Of a stretch of DNA of 60,000 nucleotides, positions 45,890 through 56,866 are shown piece after piece; position 1 is the first letter of the stretch; each line of letters opens with the position of its first letter. Source of the DNA: Hydractinia symbiolongicarpus (taxonomy: Eukaryota > Cnidaria > Hydrozoa > Anthoathecata > Hydractiniidae). The translations under genes were made by a program, and so were the position numbers. Location: contig NC_079885.1 of NCBI RefSeq assembly GCF_029227915.1, forward strand, positions 6,016,001 to 6,076,000, written 5' to 3'. The notes below the pieces were generated by a model. It worked only from the letters and a program-made list of their open reading frames with translations, did not search any database and had not been told where the DNA came from.

Positions 45890-46108
45890 ACATATAGGTG
45901 AATATTTATCATAGCACATCCGTATTTCATTCTCAACAGAGAATGCTTCACCCCGATCAGATCTCTGATCATGACGGGCGAGTATAATGCGTGTAAGACA
46001 TATTGAAGAAGAACTACTTTGTTCATCACTAACATGCTGCCAAGCAGTGAGCGGGATTCGATCCGCGGTCCCCAGAACTGGGAGCCGCAGACGAACCCAC
46101 TACACTAC
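45890..46108 (-). mobile_element. tRNA-derived SINE, copy 1
   Basis: The head (46108 to about 46028, minus strand) reads GCCGCACGTAGTGTAGTGG with an A-box-like motif, then a B box GGATCGAATCC (46054-46064). The body contains two perfect small palindromes (ATTCTCAACAGAGAAT; GATCAGATCTCTGATC). The acceptor-stem ends do not pair, so it is not a tRNA gene. An imperfect second copy follows directly. Confidence 0.75.
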
Positions 46109-46161
46109 GTGCGGCTATATGTTGGTGATGAACTCAGATAGTTTATCCGGATGGTGTGTAT

Positions 46162-46353
46162 ACATATAGGTGAATATTTATCATAGCACATCCGTATTTC
46201 ATTCTCAACAGAGAATGCTTCACCCCGATCAGACCTCTGATTATGACGGGCGAGTAGAATGCGTGTAAGTCATATTGAAGAAGAACTACTTTGTTCATCA
46301 CTAACATACTGCCAAGCAGTGAGCGGGATTCGATCCGCGGTTCCCAGAATGGG
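46162..46353 (-). mobile_element. tRNA-derived SINE, copy 2 (head truncated)
   Basis: Nearly identical to copy 1 from the shared start ACATATAGGTGAATATTTAT to the B-box region. It breaks off in the tRNA head near 46353, where other sequence begins. The start-to-start offset is about 270 bp, giving a tandem dimer. Confidence 0.75.
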
Positions 46354-46640
46354 TATAACGAAGTGGAACTAAAACAAATCGAAAGTTCCTATCGACAAAA
46401 ACGAAACGAAAAGCAAGACAACAGAGATGGACAACAGCAACAAGATTTAAAGTAAGTTTCATACGATGGTCAGAATGTGACGACGAAATTCTGGAGACCA
46501 ATGCGTACCATAGACGGAAGTCGTTGCAGTGACGTCGATTTGATGTCAATGTAATGATAGACTTTAGTAACGACAACTTTTTGTACAGTCTGATGAAGAC
46601 CTTCAATGAGGAGGTCGAAATATTACTAAAAGAAAAACAA
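46354..46640 (+). other. repeat-like sequence with a hammerhead-like core
   Basis: No gene supported. 46590-46620 reads CTGATGA, an extra A, a 5-bp stem (GACCT/AGGTC) and GAAA, the arrangement of a hammerhead ribozyme core or of the related motif in Penelope-like elements. The extra base before the stem and the lack of a clear stem I make activity doubtful. Confidence 0.3.
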
Positions 46641-46859
46641 AAATGCTGAACGACGGTGTCTATGTCTTTTAAATTATTAGCATGCGTTCACATGAAAATG
46701 TCTTTTGTAGAATGATGTTCTTAACAAACAGTTTAGATGACGTCAAATTTTTCTGACGTTATATATATTGCTAAAACATTTGAGAAAGTAATATATTTTT
46801 AAACTGTTTTGAGAGAACGGTTGTAAATTAAAATCAAAACAAAAAGTAAGAAGAAGACG

Positions 46860-46942
46860 ACAGTTGTAGAGAGAAGAAGAAGAATGAGAAATATCTCCAT
46901 ATCTCCATATCTCTCATTTTTCTTCTTCTCCCTACAACTGTA
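46860..46942. repeat. 35-bp inverted repeat (hairpin)
   Basis: The arms ACAGTTGTAGAGAGAAGAAG... (46860-46894) and its reverse complement (46908-46942) match at 32 of 35 positions by my count. The short loop contains a CTCCATAT direct repeat. One arm is almost pure purine, the other pyrimidine. Confidence 0.8.
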
Positions 46943-47309
46943 GAGTTGGACAAATACCGTTCACCATTTTACGATACTGGTAAGTCGTTATTAAAAACGT
47001 ACACAGATCTTTTTTAACGCTAGTTACAACTCTACTATGCAAAGTACCCAGAGAATTTGAAGTACCATCTTAGCAGTATTTTGGTTCCTTTCTTCCCTTC
47101 TCTTTTTTACAATCATCACAACCCTTATAAGATTCCATATGCGTGCTATTTGTGTCATGTAAAAAAATACACAAATACTTCTAAGTTTTAAACCAAAGGC
47201 GATGTTTATTTATCTCTATCTCACCTTACCTCTGAAATATTTCAACAATATGGTTTTTTGTCAAATGTTACTTTTTTTATGCTCTTAAGTATCAATTACT
47301 TTATTTCAG
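46943..47309. other. intergenic, nothing recognised
   Basis: AT-rich sequence. It ends in a polypyrimidine-like stretch and AG that form the acceptor for the exon-like block at 47310. Confidence 0.35.
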
Positions 47310-47425
47310 ATTTGGACGATGAAGTCTTGGCTAAACGAAGCTTGACCACAGAAGAAAGGAGAGCGCGTCAGAAAATAACTGAATCTAACAGAAGAGAAAA
47401 AATGCATGGCAAAAGAGAGGAAAAG
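47310..47425 (+). CDS. isolated exon-like block, charged helix
   Basis: Bounded by a good acceptor (TTTATTTCAG) and a GT donor (GAAAAG|GTAGGG). In the frame that is open throughout, it encodes LDDEVLAKRSLTTEERRARQ and then KITESNRREKMHGKREEK, a charged amphipathic helix. I cannot name a family, and no partner exons are visible within several kilobases. It may belong to a larger gene disrupted by the LINE downstream, or be a transposon exon. Confidence 0.35.
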
Positions 47426-48017
47426 GTAGGGTATTTATTTGATTGATTTATATATTGACTTAGATATAGTTTTGGGCTAAACTTTACCATTGACTCCTGA
47501 AAAATCAAAAACTTAAATTACCTGACTGCATGGCCGTGCAGTTACCTATATACAAAAAAAAAATACCTTGCACATGCGCAACAAGATACCCTTGACCTAA
47601 ACTTTCCGCCGCTACGTGGCTGCACGACTGCAGGGTTATCCAACGTCAAAGCATTGTATATCATTCGACATTGCAATGAATTCACTGCGAATACATCAAA
47701 TAAAACAATGCAATGTACGCATTACCGTTATTACCATTCACGTAGAAACAACGGACGCATCTTTTGATATCACTGCTAATTATGACAAAAAACGCATCGT
47801 CAAAAATCAATGTGACGAAACATAGACTCAGCTACACAAAGGATTAATTGAATATGAATTATCATACAAATACATCTTTGGAGATCAATTAAGTCACTTC
47901 TTCGAACTGAGCGCCAAATCTATTGGCACTAATCTAGGATATTTTGCACTGTCGGTATTAACAACTATTTCATACTTACCCAGTCATAAAAGATGGTCAA
48001 TGAAGATACGAAATAGT
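47426..48017. other. intergenic, nothing assigned
   Basis: A 69-codon frame at 47616-47825 has no recognisable motif. Otherwise no feature. Confidence 0.35.
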
Positions 48018-50299
48018 TATATTATGAAGTTTAAGAGGTAGAGCAGGTAGAAGTAGTTGAAATGTTAGAACGTAGATCTGTTGATATGTATTGTGTTCAG
48101 AAAGTCAGGTGGAGAGGAGCTTCAGCGAGATTTGTGGAAGGTAAGAGGGCAAGGTATAAGCTTTTTTGGATTGGTAATAGTGATGGATATGGAGGAGTTG
48201 GCATATTCGTTGCATAGAAGTGGGTAGAAAAAGTAATAGATGTTATGTGTGTTAATAGTCGTATTATAGTGATAAAGTTTTTGATAGGTAATAGGATTGT
48301 CACTTTTCTGTCAGTTTATGCTCCACTGTGTGGACTCAGTGAGGAAGATAAAGATAAGTTTTATGATGAGTTAATAGCAGTCACATCAAATTTGGTGACA
48401 CTGAACTTGTCATGGTGGGCGGCGACTTTAATGGTCATGTTGGGAAGTCATCTGAAGGTTATAGAGGTGTGTATGGAGGCTATGGATTTGGGAGTAAGAC
48501 ACAGATAGATTACTTCCTGGTTAGAAAGTCAGACAAGAAAGTGGTGAAGGACGTGAAAGTTATATCGGGGGAAGTGTTTCCCAGCATAGGTTGCTGGTTT
48601 GTGATATTATCTTGAAGAGTGTTAAAGAAGCCAAGGGAAAGTACAGGCCCCGTCAAAAAGCCTGGAAGCTGAAGGAAGAGATTGTAGCAAGACAACTTAG
48701 TGCAAAAGTTCAGCAGTTAGCCCACAATGGTCAATGTGATAGTGACAATGTTGAAAGTACTTGGTCTACTTTGAAGAATTGTCTTCTAGAAGCTTCTGAT
48801 GATACCTGTGGGTGGACGAAAGGACCAGCTAGACATACACAGACCTGGTGGTGGAATAATGAGGTTGACCAGTGTATAAAGGAAAAGAGGAAAGTTTGGA
48901 AAGAGTGGAAGTCAGGTGGTAGTAAAAATATTTACTTAGAAGCTAAGCGTCGTGCTCGTACAGCAGTGTATAAGGCAAAATCAGAAGCAGAGAAAAAAAG
49001 ATTTGCAGATGTGTTAAGAAGGGAAGAGCAGCTCAATGAGGTATTCAAGATAGCAAAGCAAATGAAGAAGACTAACCAAGATGTTGTAGGTGAGAAGTGT
49101 ATACGTAATGATGAAGGTGTTTTTGCTAGCACAGAAGAGGAGAAAAGGGTAGCTTGGAAGAATTATTATCAGAGGTTGCTTAACACTGAGTTTGATTGGG
49201 ACGAGGATAATTTGTCTGATGATGATGTTGTAGAAGGGCCAGCTATGCAGATCAAGACAGAATGGGTAGTGGAGGCTATTAGGAAATTGAAGATTGGCAA
49301 GGCTGCAGGAGTATCAGGTATTGTTGCAGAGATGGTAAAAGCATCTGGATATATTGGAGTTGAGCTTATTACAAATCTTGCTAACCAGATTATAAAGGAT
49401 GGTGCTATTCCGAGTGAGTGGCAGTCGAGTGTAATAGTGAATTGTTTCAAGGGCAAGGGTGATGCATTAGAAAGGGCTAACTATAGAGGTTTGAAGTTGG
49501 TTGATCAAGTAATGAAAGTTATTGAAAGAGTGATTGATAAGTTAATTAGAGAAAGGATTGATATAGATGACATGCAATTTGGTTTTGTTCCAGGGCGTGG
49601 CACTACAGATGCAATATTTTTACTCAGACAGCTTCAGGAAAAGTATTTAGGAAAGAGAAAGAATCTCCATTTTTCCTTTGTAGATTTAGAGAAAGCTTTT
49701 GATAGAGTGTCACGTAAAGTTATTTGGTGGGCTATGAGAAAACTAGGTGTGGATGAGTGGCTAGTTACGATGGTACAGTCTATGTACAGCAATGCTAGAA
49801 GTCGTGTCAGGATTAACGATTCACTTAGTGATGAACTTAGTGTAAATGGTGGTGTACATCAGGGTTCTGTAATTAGTCCTTTGTTGTTTGTTTTAGTCTG
49901 TTCAAGCGCTGTCGATGGAGTTCAGAACAGGCTGTCCATGGGAGTTATTGCATGCAGATGACTTGGTTTTCATAGCAGAGTCGATGGAAGAATTAGTTGA
50001 AAAGTTTGAAAAGTGGAAGAAAGGACTAGAAGAGAAAGGGCTAAAGGTAAACACAGCAAAGTCTAAAGTCATGATTAGTAGCATTGCAGCCAAGTTTGAC
50101 CTTGTAGTTGGAAAGTCGCCTTGTGGAGTTTGCAGGAAAGGGGTTGGTAGTAACTCAATTTTTGTCAGACTTGCAAGCATTGGGTGCATAAGAAGTGCAG
50201 TAGTATTAGTGGAAGGTTAAGAGCTGACATTCAGTTTGTATGCAAGCGTTGCAAAGGTGAGATTATAGAGAATGAAGTATTTCCAGCTTTAATGATGGA
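48018..50299 (+). pseudogene. RTE-like LINE, endonuclease and reverse transcriptase, 5' part
   Basis: About 48061-48560 encodes an APE-type endonuclease in several frames: RRSVDMYCVQKVRWRG, GNSDGYGGVGIFVA (then TAG), VTFLSVYAP, VGGDFNGHVG and QIDYFLVRKSD. Reverse transcriptase runs open from 48591 to about 49900: KIGKAAGVSGIVAEM, ANYRGLKLVDQVMKVIERV, MQFGFVPGRGTTDAIF, FSFVDLEKAFDRVSRKV and VHQGSVISPLLFV. A frameshift near 49900 leads to the catalytic motif, which reads LHADDLVF, so the usual Tyr before Ala-Asp-Asp is His. Another frameshift near 50160 precedes a Cys/His cluster (CQTCKHWVHKKC). The frame stops at 50299, where a Helitron array is inserted, and resumes at 56867. Confidence 0.9.
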
Positions 50300-51037
50300 C
50301 TAGTCGATAAAGCCCGTGGAAAAATCCACTTAGGCAGGAGGACAATGTAAAAATTGATTATTTTAGACTTTTTGCTGACATCAGCAGTGCAGATACAAAA
50401 AAGAATTAGCGAAGTTTGGTTTATTGGTTGCCTGTAATGTGTAGAGGCTAAAACCCTCATGAGAAAAATGTATAGGATCATGGGTTTTCGACGAACGTAT
50501 AAGGAAATATAAGGGTTTGAAAATTTGGCTGATGTCAGCAAAGACCCGCAATCACACATAAAATTTTTTTCCAGAATTTTATATATCTAATGTCTTCATT
50601 GTATAGATCTTGAAAAGCTGATCAAGAAAATGTATAGAATTATGTACTTTTGACAAACAGTTTCAGAAATATTAAGGTTTGAAGATTTTTTGATGACGTC
50701 ATCAACCCGTCCATTCCGAAACGGATTCGGGGACCCAGGTTTGGGAAAATAACCCAAATTGGTCCTAGGTGGTCCCTAGTTACCCACGCGGTGAAAAATC
50801 ATTGACGTCACCACCTCGTTTCCTAGTTATTTGGCCTCAAAGTTTTAGGTGCACTGTGATGGCTTCATTAATTTAATATAGGATATTGACGTTAAAGTAG
50901 TGTTATTTTCGTCGCGCCGTAACGTCAGAAAATTTGACATATTAGAGTTGCATCTTTCGGCAACATCAAAGGAAAATGAAGACATCCACTTTGCCTGTCA
51001 CAGACACACAGACACACTTAGCGTATTATTATATAGA
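50300..51037 (-). mobile_element. Helitron array unit 1
   Basis: 738 bp. Its right part (from about 50690) is essentially identical to the right part of unit 3. The left part is more diverged. Confidence 0.8.
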
Positions 51038-51793
51038 CTAGTCGATAAAGCCCGTGGAAAAATCCACTGCGGCAGGATAAAAATGGAAAAATAGGTTGCT
51101 TTAGATTTTTTGCTGACGTCAGCAGTGCATATACAAAAAGAAGATTGGTGAAATTTAGTCATTCGTTGTCTGTAATGTGTAGAGGTTGAAACGCTGATAA
51201 AAATAATGTATAGTATCGTATGTTTTTGATAAACGCCTAAGGAGATATAAGGGTTTAAAAATTTTGCTGACGTCATCAAAGTCCCTACTAAAAAATCCAA
51301 AACAATTTCTTCATAAATTCGTACACCCGTTTCATCCATCGTAAAGATCTTGAAATGCTGATCAAGAAAATGTATAGGAACATGAACTTTTGACAAACGG
51401 TTGCAGAGATATTGGGGTTTGAAGGTTTTGTGATGACGTCAACAACCCGTCCATTCCGAAACGGATTCAAGGACCCAGGTTTGGGAAACTTACCCAAATT
51501 AGTCCCAGGTGGTCCCTAGTTACCCACGCAGTGAAAAATCATTGACGTCAGCACCTCGTTTCCAAGTTATTTGGCCTCAAAATTTTAAGTGCACTGTAAC
51601 GGCTTCATTAATTTAATATAGGATATTGACGTTAAAGTAGTGTTATTGACCTCGCGCCGTAACGTCAGAAATTTAAAATATTAGACATGCATTTTTCGGT
51701 TGCTTCAAAGAAAATTTCGGTAAGATCAAAGAAAAATGAACATATCCACTTTGCCTGTTACAGACACACGGAATTAGCGTATTATTATAGAGA
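51038..51793 (-). mobile_element. Helitron array unit 2 (empty-site copy)
   Basis: 756 bp, near-identical to unit 4 but uninterrupted. It holds the empty site ATAGGA|TATTGACG at 51623/51624, which in unit 4 is occupied by the nested Helitron. Confidence 0.85.
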
Positions 51794-52667
51794 CTAGTCG
51801 ATAAAGCCCGTGGAAAAATCCACTGAGGCAGAATAAAAATTTTGATGACGTCAGCAACCCATCCACAAAAAAAAGTAGAACTGTGTTTCCACGTTGCCTC
51901 TATTGTGTAGAGCTTAAACTGCTGATCAAGAAAATGTATATGATCATGTGCTTTTGATGAGCGGTTAATGAGATATAAGGGTTTTAAAATTTTGCTGACG
52001 TCAGCAATGGCCAGTCAAACCCCCAAAACTTTTTTTTAGAAATTTGTATACCTGTTGCCTTCATCGTATAGATCTTGAAACGCTGATCAAGAAAATGTAT
52101 AGTATCCTATGTTTTTGACAAACGCCTAAGGAGATTTAAGGGCTTTAAAATTTTGCTGACGTCAGCAAAGTCCCTATCAAAAGTTCCAAAAAAAATTTCT
52201 TCACAAATTCGTACACCCGTTGCATTCATCATATAGATCTTGAAATGCTGATCAAGAAAATGTATAGGAACGTGCACTTTTGACAAACGGTTGCAGAAAT
52301 ATTGGGATTTGAAGGTTTTGTGATGACGTCATCAACCCGTCCATTCCGAAACGGATTCGGGGACCCAGGTTTGGGAAAATAACCCAAATTGGTCCTAGGT
52401 GGTCCCTAGTTACCCACGCGGTGAAAAATCATTGACGTCACCACCTCGTTTCCTAGTTATTTGGCCTCAAAGTTTTAGGTGCACTGTGATGGCTTCATTA
52501 ATTTAATATAGGATATTGACGTTAAAGTAGTGTTATTTTCGTCGCGCCGTAACGTCAGAAAATTTGACATATTAGAGTTGCATCTTTCGGCAACATCAAA
52601 GGAAAATGAAGACATCCACTTTGCCTGTCACAGACACACAGACACACTTAGCGTATTATTATATAGA
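51794..52667 (-). mobile_element. Helitron array unit 3
   Basis: 874 bp. The left part matches unit 5, the right part matches unit 1. The switch near 52320 marks the border of a 1,630-bp tandem duplication. Confidence 0.8.
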
Positions 52668-55600
52668 CTAGTCGATAAAGCCCGTGGAAAAATCCACTGC
52701 GGCAGGATTAAAATGGAAAAATAGGTTGCTTTAGATTTTTTGCTGACGTCAGCAGTGCATATACAAAAAGAAGATTGGTGAAATTTAGTCATTCGTTGTC
52801 TGTAATGTGTAGAGGTTGAAACGCTGATAAAAATAATGTATAGTATCGTATGTTTTTGATAAACGCCTAAGGAGATATAAGGGTTTAAAAATTTTGCTGA
52901 CGTCATCAAAGTCCCTACTAAAAAATCCAAAACAATTTCTTCATAAATTCGTACACCCGTTTCATCCATCGTAAAGATCTTGAAATGCTGATCAAGAAAA
53001 TGTATAGGAACATGAACTTTTGACAAACGGTTGCAGAGATATTGGGGTTTGAAGGTTTTGTGATGACGTCAACAACCCGTCCATTCCGAAACGGATTCAA
53101 GGACCCAGGTTTGGGAAACTTACCCAAATTAGTCCCAGGTGGTCCCTAGTTACCCACGCAGTGAAAAATCATTGACGTCAGCACCTCGTTTCCAAGTTAT
53201 TTGGCCTCAAAATTTTAAGTGCACTGTAACGGCTTCATTAATTTAATATAGGACTAGCTGTTTCCCGTGGAAGAATCCACTGTATTCCATTTAATTTATG
53301 TAGCAGATATGCGTCCATCAAAAAACAAACAATACAGCAGTGCGCATCTTACATCTGCATTATTATATAAATGACCAAAAAATTAAAGGTTTTCAACAAC
53401 TGCAGTATTTATGTGACATTTAAAATCTAAATCTACTAAAATTACTTGCTCTGACCATCTGACAAATGCGAAAATTATTCGGAGAGAAGTTTCCAAAAGC
53501 ATTTCAACATACATCTCACCCATAAAATTTAAATCACTCAAAACGCCACATATATACAAAAAAGCTGATCAATGTCAAACACAAATCTCTCTCATTGTAT
53601 ATGTTAAAATCAGTTTATTGCAAACCCTGCCAAAGGTTGACAAACAATGTGAAAAATAAACAATAAATTGTGCCTCTGACAGAATTTTTTATCTAAGGTG
53701 TAAAAAAAGGGATTTGCAAGGACAAATTATAATGCAATAAAACATTATTTGATATATTGCATACAGTCCTTCCTCACCAAACTTTAGACAAAATGCCAAC
53801 AAAATAACGGTGTTTAAATCTAAAATTAATAAAGTCCTTTTAGCAATTTGCATGCTGTTTTACCATCAATAAAGTAAACAAAATTTCAAATCTCACATAG
53901 TATTCTGTCACAAATTTTCATAAAATATATATATATAAGTCATAATGAGTCATGTTAAACAACAGCAATCAATCTGTATATAAGTTCATTTTATGTCAAT
54001 TTTTGCACCAATTTTGCAACACAAAATACAAATTCTAAATAATACTAAAATCTCTTATTTTGGTCCTTCGCATACCAACGGTCTCCCACAAAAGTTTAAT
54101 CAAAATGTAAAAAATGAGAGCTAACGACAAAATTAAAGTTTGCAAAATTTAACTATTTTAGTACATATATCTACTGCATATGCCCTCTAAAACAATATTT
54201 TAATCCAAAATGCCAAAGAAAAACAGTTTGCAACAAAAATCAGTTATTTCGATAATATTGCATACACTCTTTCCTCACAAAAGTTTCACAAACTGTAAAA
54301 AAAAGAATGGTTATAGGGAGTGCTTCTGATTCAACAAAAAAAGTTTTTTGACATATTGCATCTAGCCCTTACCCATTAAATCCTACACAAAATTTCCAAA
54401 ACTATATACGATTTAGAACACATCAAATTTAAATCGAGAAGGATCAGTCATTTCGATATATTGCACGGAGTCCTCCCCAGTAAGAATTTATACAAAATAT
54501 AGAAAAACAAAGCTTGCAAGGTGTAAAATCGAATTCTTCTTCTGTGTATATATGGTCCTTCCTCGCTAAATTAACATAAAATGTCAAAAAGGTTCAGATT
54601 TAACATCTAACACAACAAAAATCAGTTCTATCAGTATATGTCATGCCATTGTCTTCCACCAAATGTTCCCCTTAAAGTTTCACAGACAGCCTGTAAATTA
54701 AAAACAACTAAGATCAGGTATTTGGTCTATTTCATACCATTCTGTTCCAAATAACTTATAAAATGTAAAAATTGAGTGGTAAAACAGAAATGTCAAAAAG
54801 AAGAAAAAAATAGCTTACAAAAAGTATAAAATTGAAATCAACAAAGTAGCTCTTTTGGTGTATTAAATATAAGCCATACACACAAAAGTTTACACTAAAT
54901 GTAAGAAAATGGTTGTGTTTAGTAATTTTAAATTAAGAAAAGTCAGTTCTTTTAGCATGCTGATTAAGGTTCTTGCCCACAATTTGAAACAAATTAAATT
55001 TACATTTTAAAAATAAGTAATTTCTAAACTTTATTTTCAGAAAATTTGGAGGAAAAGAACTTCGCAAACCAAAAAAAACCCAGGAAAATGTTTAAAATTT
55101 TCAGGGTTAATAACGTTTGATGTGTTTTGTGGGAATATATATACTGGGAATCTTTAGTTTAAAGCTAGCATTAGCTAGCTACAGCAGCTAATAGCTAGTC
55201 ACTTAAATATAAACTGGAGACTTAGCTAGGTATAAAGAACATGGCTACATATATATATATATTCCTAGCTAGCTAGCCAGTTGTTGGTGGTGGTTGGCTT
55301 TTTATGATGCTAGCTATAAAACATGTCTGGCAACAATAATATAATCAAAACTTAAAATAAAACATGAAAAAACCTTACAGAACCTTGCTATGATTAATTT
55401 ATAAAACCATGCTCTTCTTCAAATGTTTTTTTAAAGATTTATTTTGAATGAAATAGTAGAGAATACTCAAAAAGAACAGCCATCTTTTTCGTAAACACTA
55501 TTTCCGTTTTATGCTAGGAACTTCATTTAACAGTCCGTATGCTTTGTGAATATCTAATACCGTTTCATATGTAGCGATACCTATATGTATATGCTAACAT

Positions 55601-55975
55601 AGAGTTTTTTGGCATAAGGGTATATATATTTATATCGTTATTAGCAGCGGGTTATATATTTACAGCTTATGTGCGATTTCTATGAAGTACATCCCTAATC
55701 TTTTTAGTTAAATTTTAGCGTACAGCCACGTCATAAGAAAGTGACCCGTGATTTCCGTGTCGTGGACTCACATTTTTACTCACGCAAGGGAATTAATATA
55801 TAAGATATTGACGTTAAAGTAGTGTTATTGACCTCGCGCCGTAACGTCAGAAATTTAAAATATTAGACATGCATTTTTCGGTTGCTTCAAAGAAAATTTC
55901 GGTAAGATCAAAGAAAAATGAACATATCCACTTTGCCTGTTACAGACACACGGAATTAGCGTATTATTATAGAGA
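52668..55975 (-). mobile_element. Helitron array unit 4, interrupted by a nested Helitron
   Basis: Unit sequence occupies 52668-53253 and 55806-55975. Joined, they equal unit 2 almost base for base. The gap of 2,552 bp is the nested element. Confidence 0.85.
53254..55805 (-). mobile_element. nested non-autonomous Helitron, 2,552 bp
   Basis: On the minus strand it starts TCTTATATATTAATTCCC and ends with the hairpin GTGGATTCTTCCAC followed by GGGAAACAGCTAG. The host sequence ATAGGA|TATTGACG is intact in unit 2, so the borders are fixed to the base: insertion between A and T, no duplication. The interior is AT-rich and made of degenerate units of about 90-110 bp (TTGCATAC, TCCTTCCTCAC, AAAAGTTT, CAACAAAAATCAGTT). 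Its right part (AGCTAGCTACAGCAGCTAAT) is shared with 36080-36400 and 59280-60000. No protein-coding frame. Confidence 0.9.
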
Positions 55976-56866
55976 CTAGTCGATAAAGCCCGTGGAAAAA
56001 TCCACTGAGGCAGAATAAAAATTTTGATGACGTCAGCAACCCATCCACAAAAAAAAGTAGAACTGTGTTTCCACGTTGCCTCTATTGTGTAGAGCTTAAA
56101 CTGCTGATCAAGAAAATGTATATGATCATGTGCTTTTGATGAGCGGTTAATGAGATATAAGGGTTTTAAAATTTTGCTGACGTCAGCAATGGCCAGTCAA
56201 ACCCCCAAAACTTTTTTTTAGAAATTTGTATACCTGTTGCCTTCATCGTATAGATCTTGAAACGCTGATCAAGAAAATGTATAGTATCCTATGTTTTTGA
56301 CAAACGCCTAAGGAGATTTAAGGGCTTTAAAATTTTGCTGACGTCAGCAAAGTCCCTATCAAAAGTTCCAAAAAAAATTTCTTCACAAATTCGTACACCC
56401 GTTGCATTCATCATATAGATCTTGAAATGCTGATCAAGAAAATGTATAGGAACGTGCACTTTTGACAAACGGTTGCAGAAATATTGGGATTTGAAGGTTT
56501 TGTGATGACGTCATCAACCCGTCCATTCCGAAACTGATTCGGGGGTCCAGGTTTGGGAAACTTACCCAAATTGGTCCCAGGTGGTCCCTAGTTACCCACG
56601 CAGTGAAAAATCATTGACGTTACCACCTCGTTTCCAAGTTATTTGGCCTCAAAGTTTTAAGTGCACTGTAACGGCTTCATTAATTTAATATAGGATATTG
56701 ACGTTAAAGTGGTGTTATTGACGTCGCGCCGTACCGTCAGAAAATTTAGCATATTAGACATGCATTTTTCGGTTACTTCAAAGAAAATTTCGGTAAGATT
56801 AAAGGAAAATGAACATATCCACTTTGCCTGTTACAGACACACGGAACTGGCGTATTATTATATAGA
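55976..56866 (-). mobile_element. Helitron array unit 5
   Basis: 891 bp. It matches unit 3 up to about 56535 and then diverges. It forms the right edge of the array; the LINE resumes at 56867. Confidence 0.8.

Larger units (their letters stand above)
50300..56866 (-). mobile_element. head-to-tail Helitron array inserted in the LINE
   Basis: Five units abut with no spacer, on the minus strand: each 3' CTAG is followed directly by the next 5' TCTATA (TCTCTA at two borders). The ends fit Helitrons: 5'-TC, and at the 3' end a GTGGATTTTTCCAC hairpin, then GGGCTTTATCGACTAG. Removing 50300-56866 joins LINE sequence ATGATGGA to TAACAGTGG in frame, i.e. insertion between A and T with no target duplication. 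A nested Helitron interrupts unit 4. No Rep/helicase frame exists, so the array is non-autonomous. Confidence 0.85.

Noticed and set aside
46028-46107. A tRNA gene on the minus strand
   Set aside because: B box present, but the acceptor ends do not pair and the segment is the head of a repeated SINE.
50998-53127. Minus-strand frames of 132 and 69 codons that occur twice
   Set aside because: They recur only because the Helitron units are duplicated; no protein family, and unit divergence does not respect the frame.
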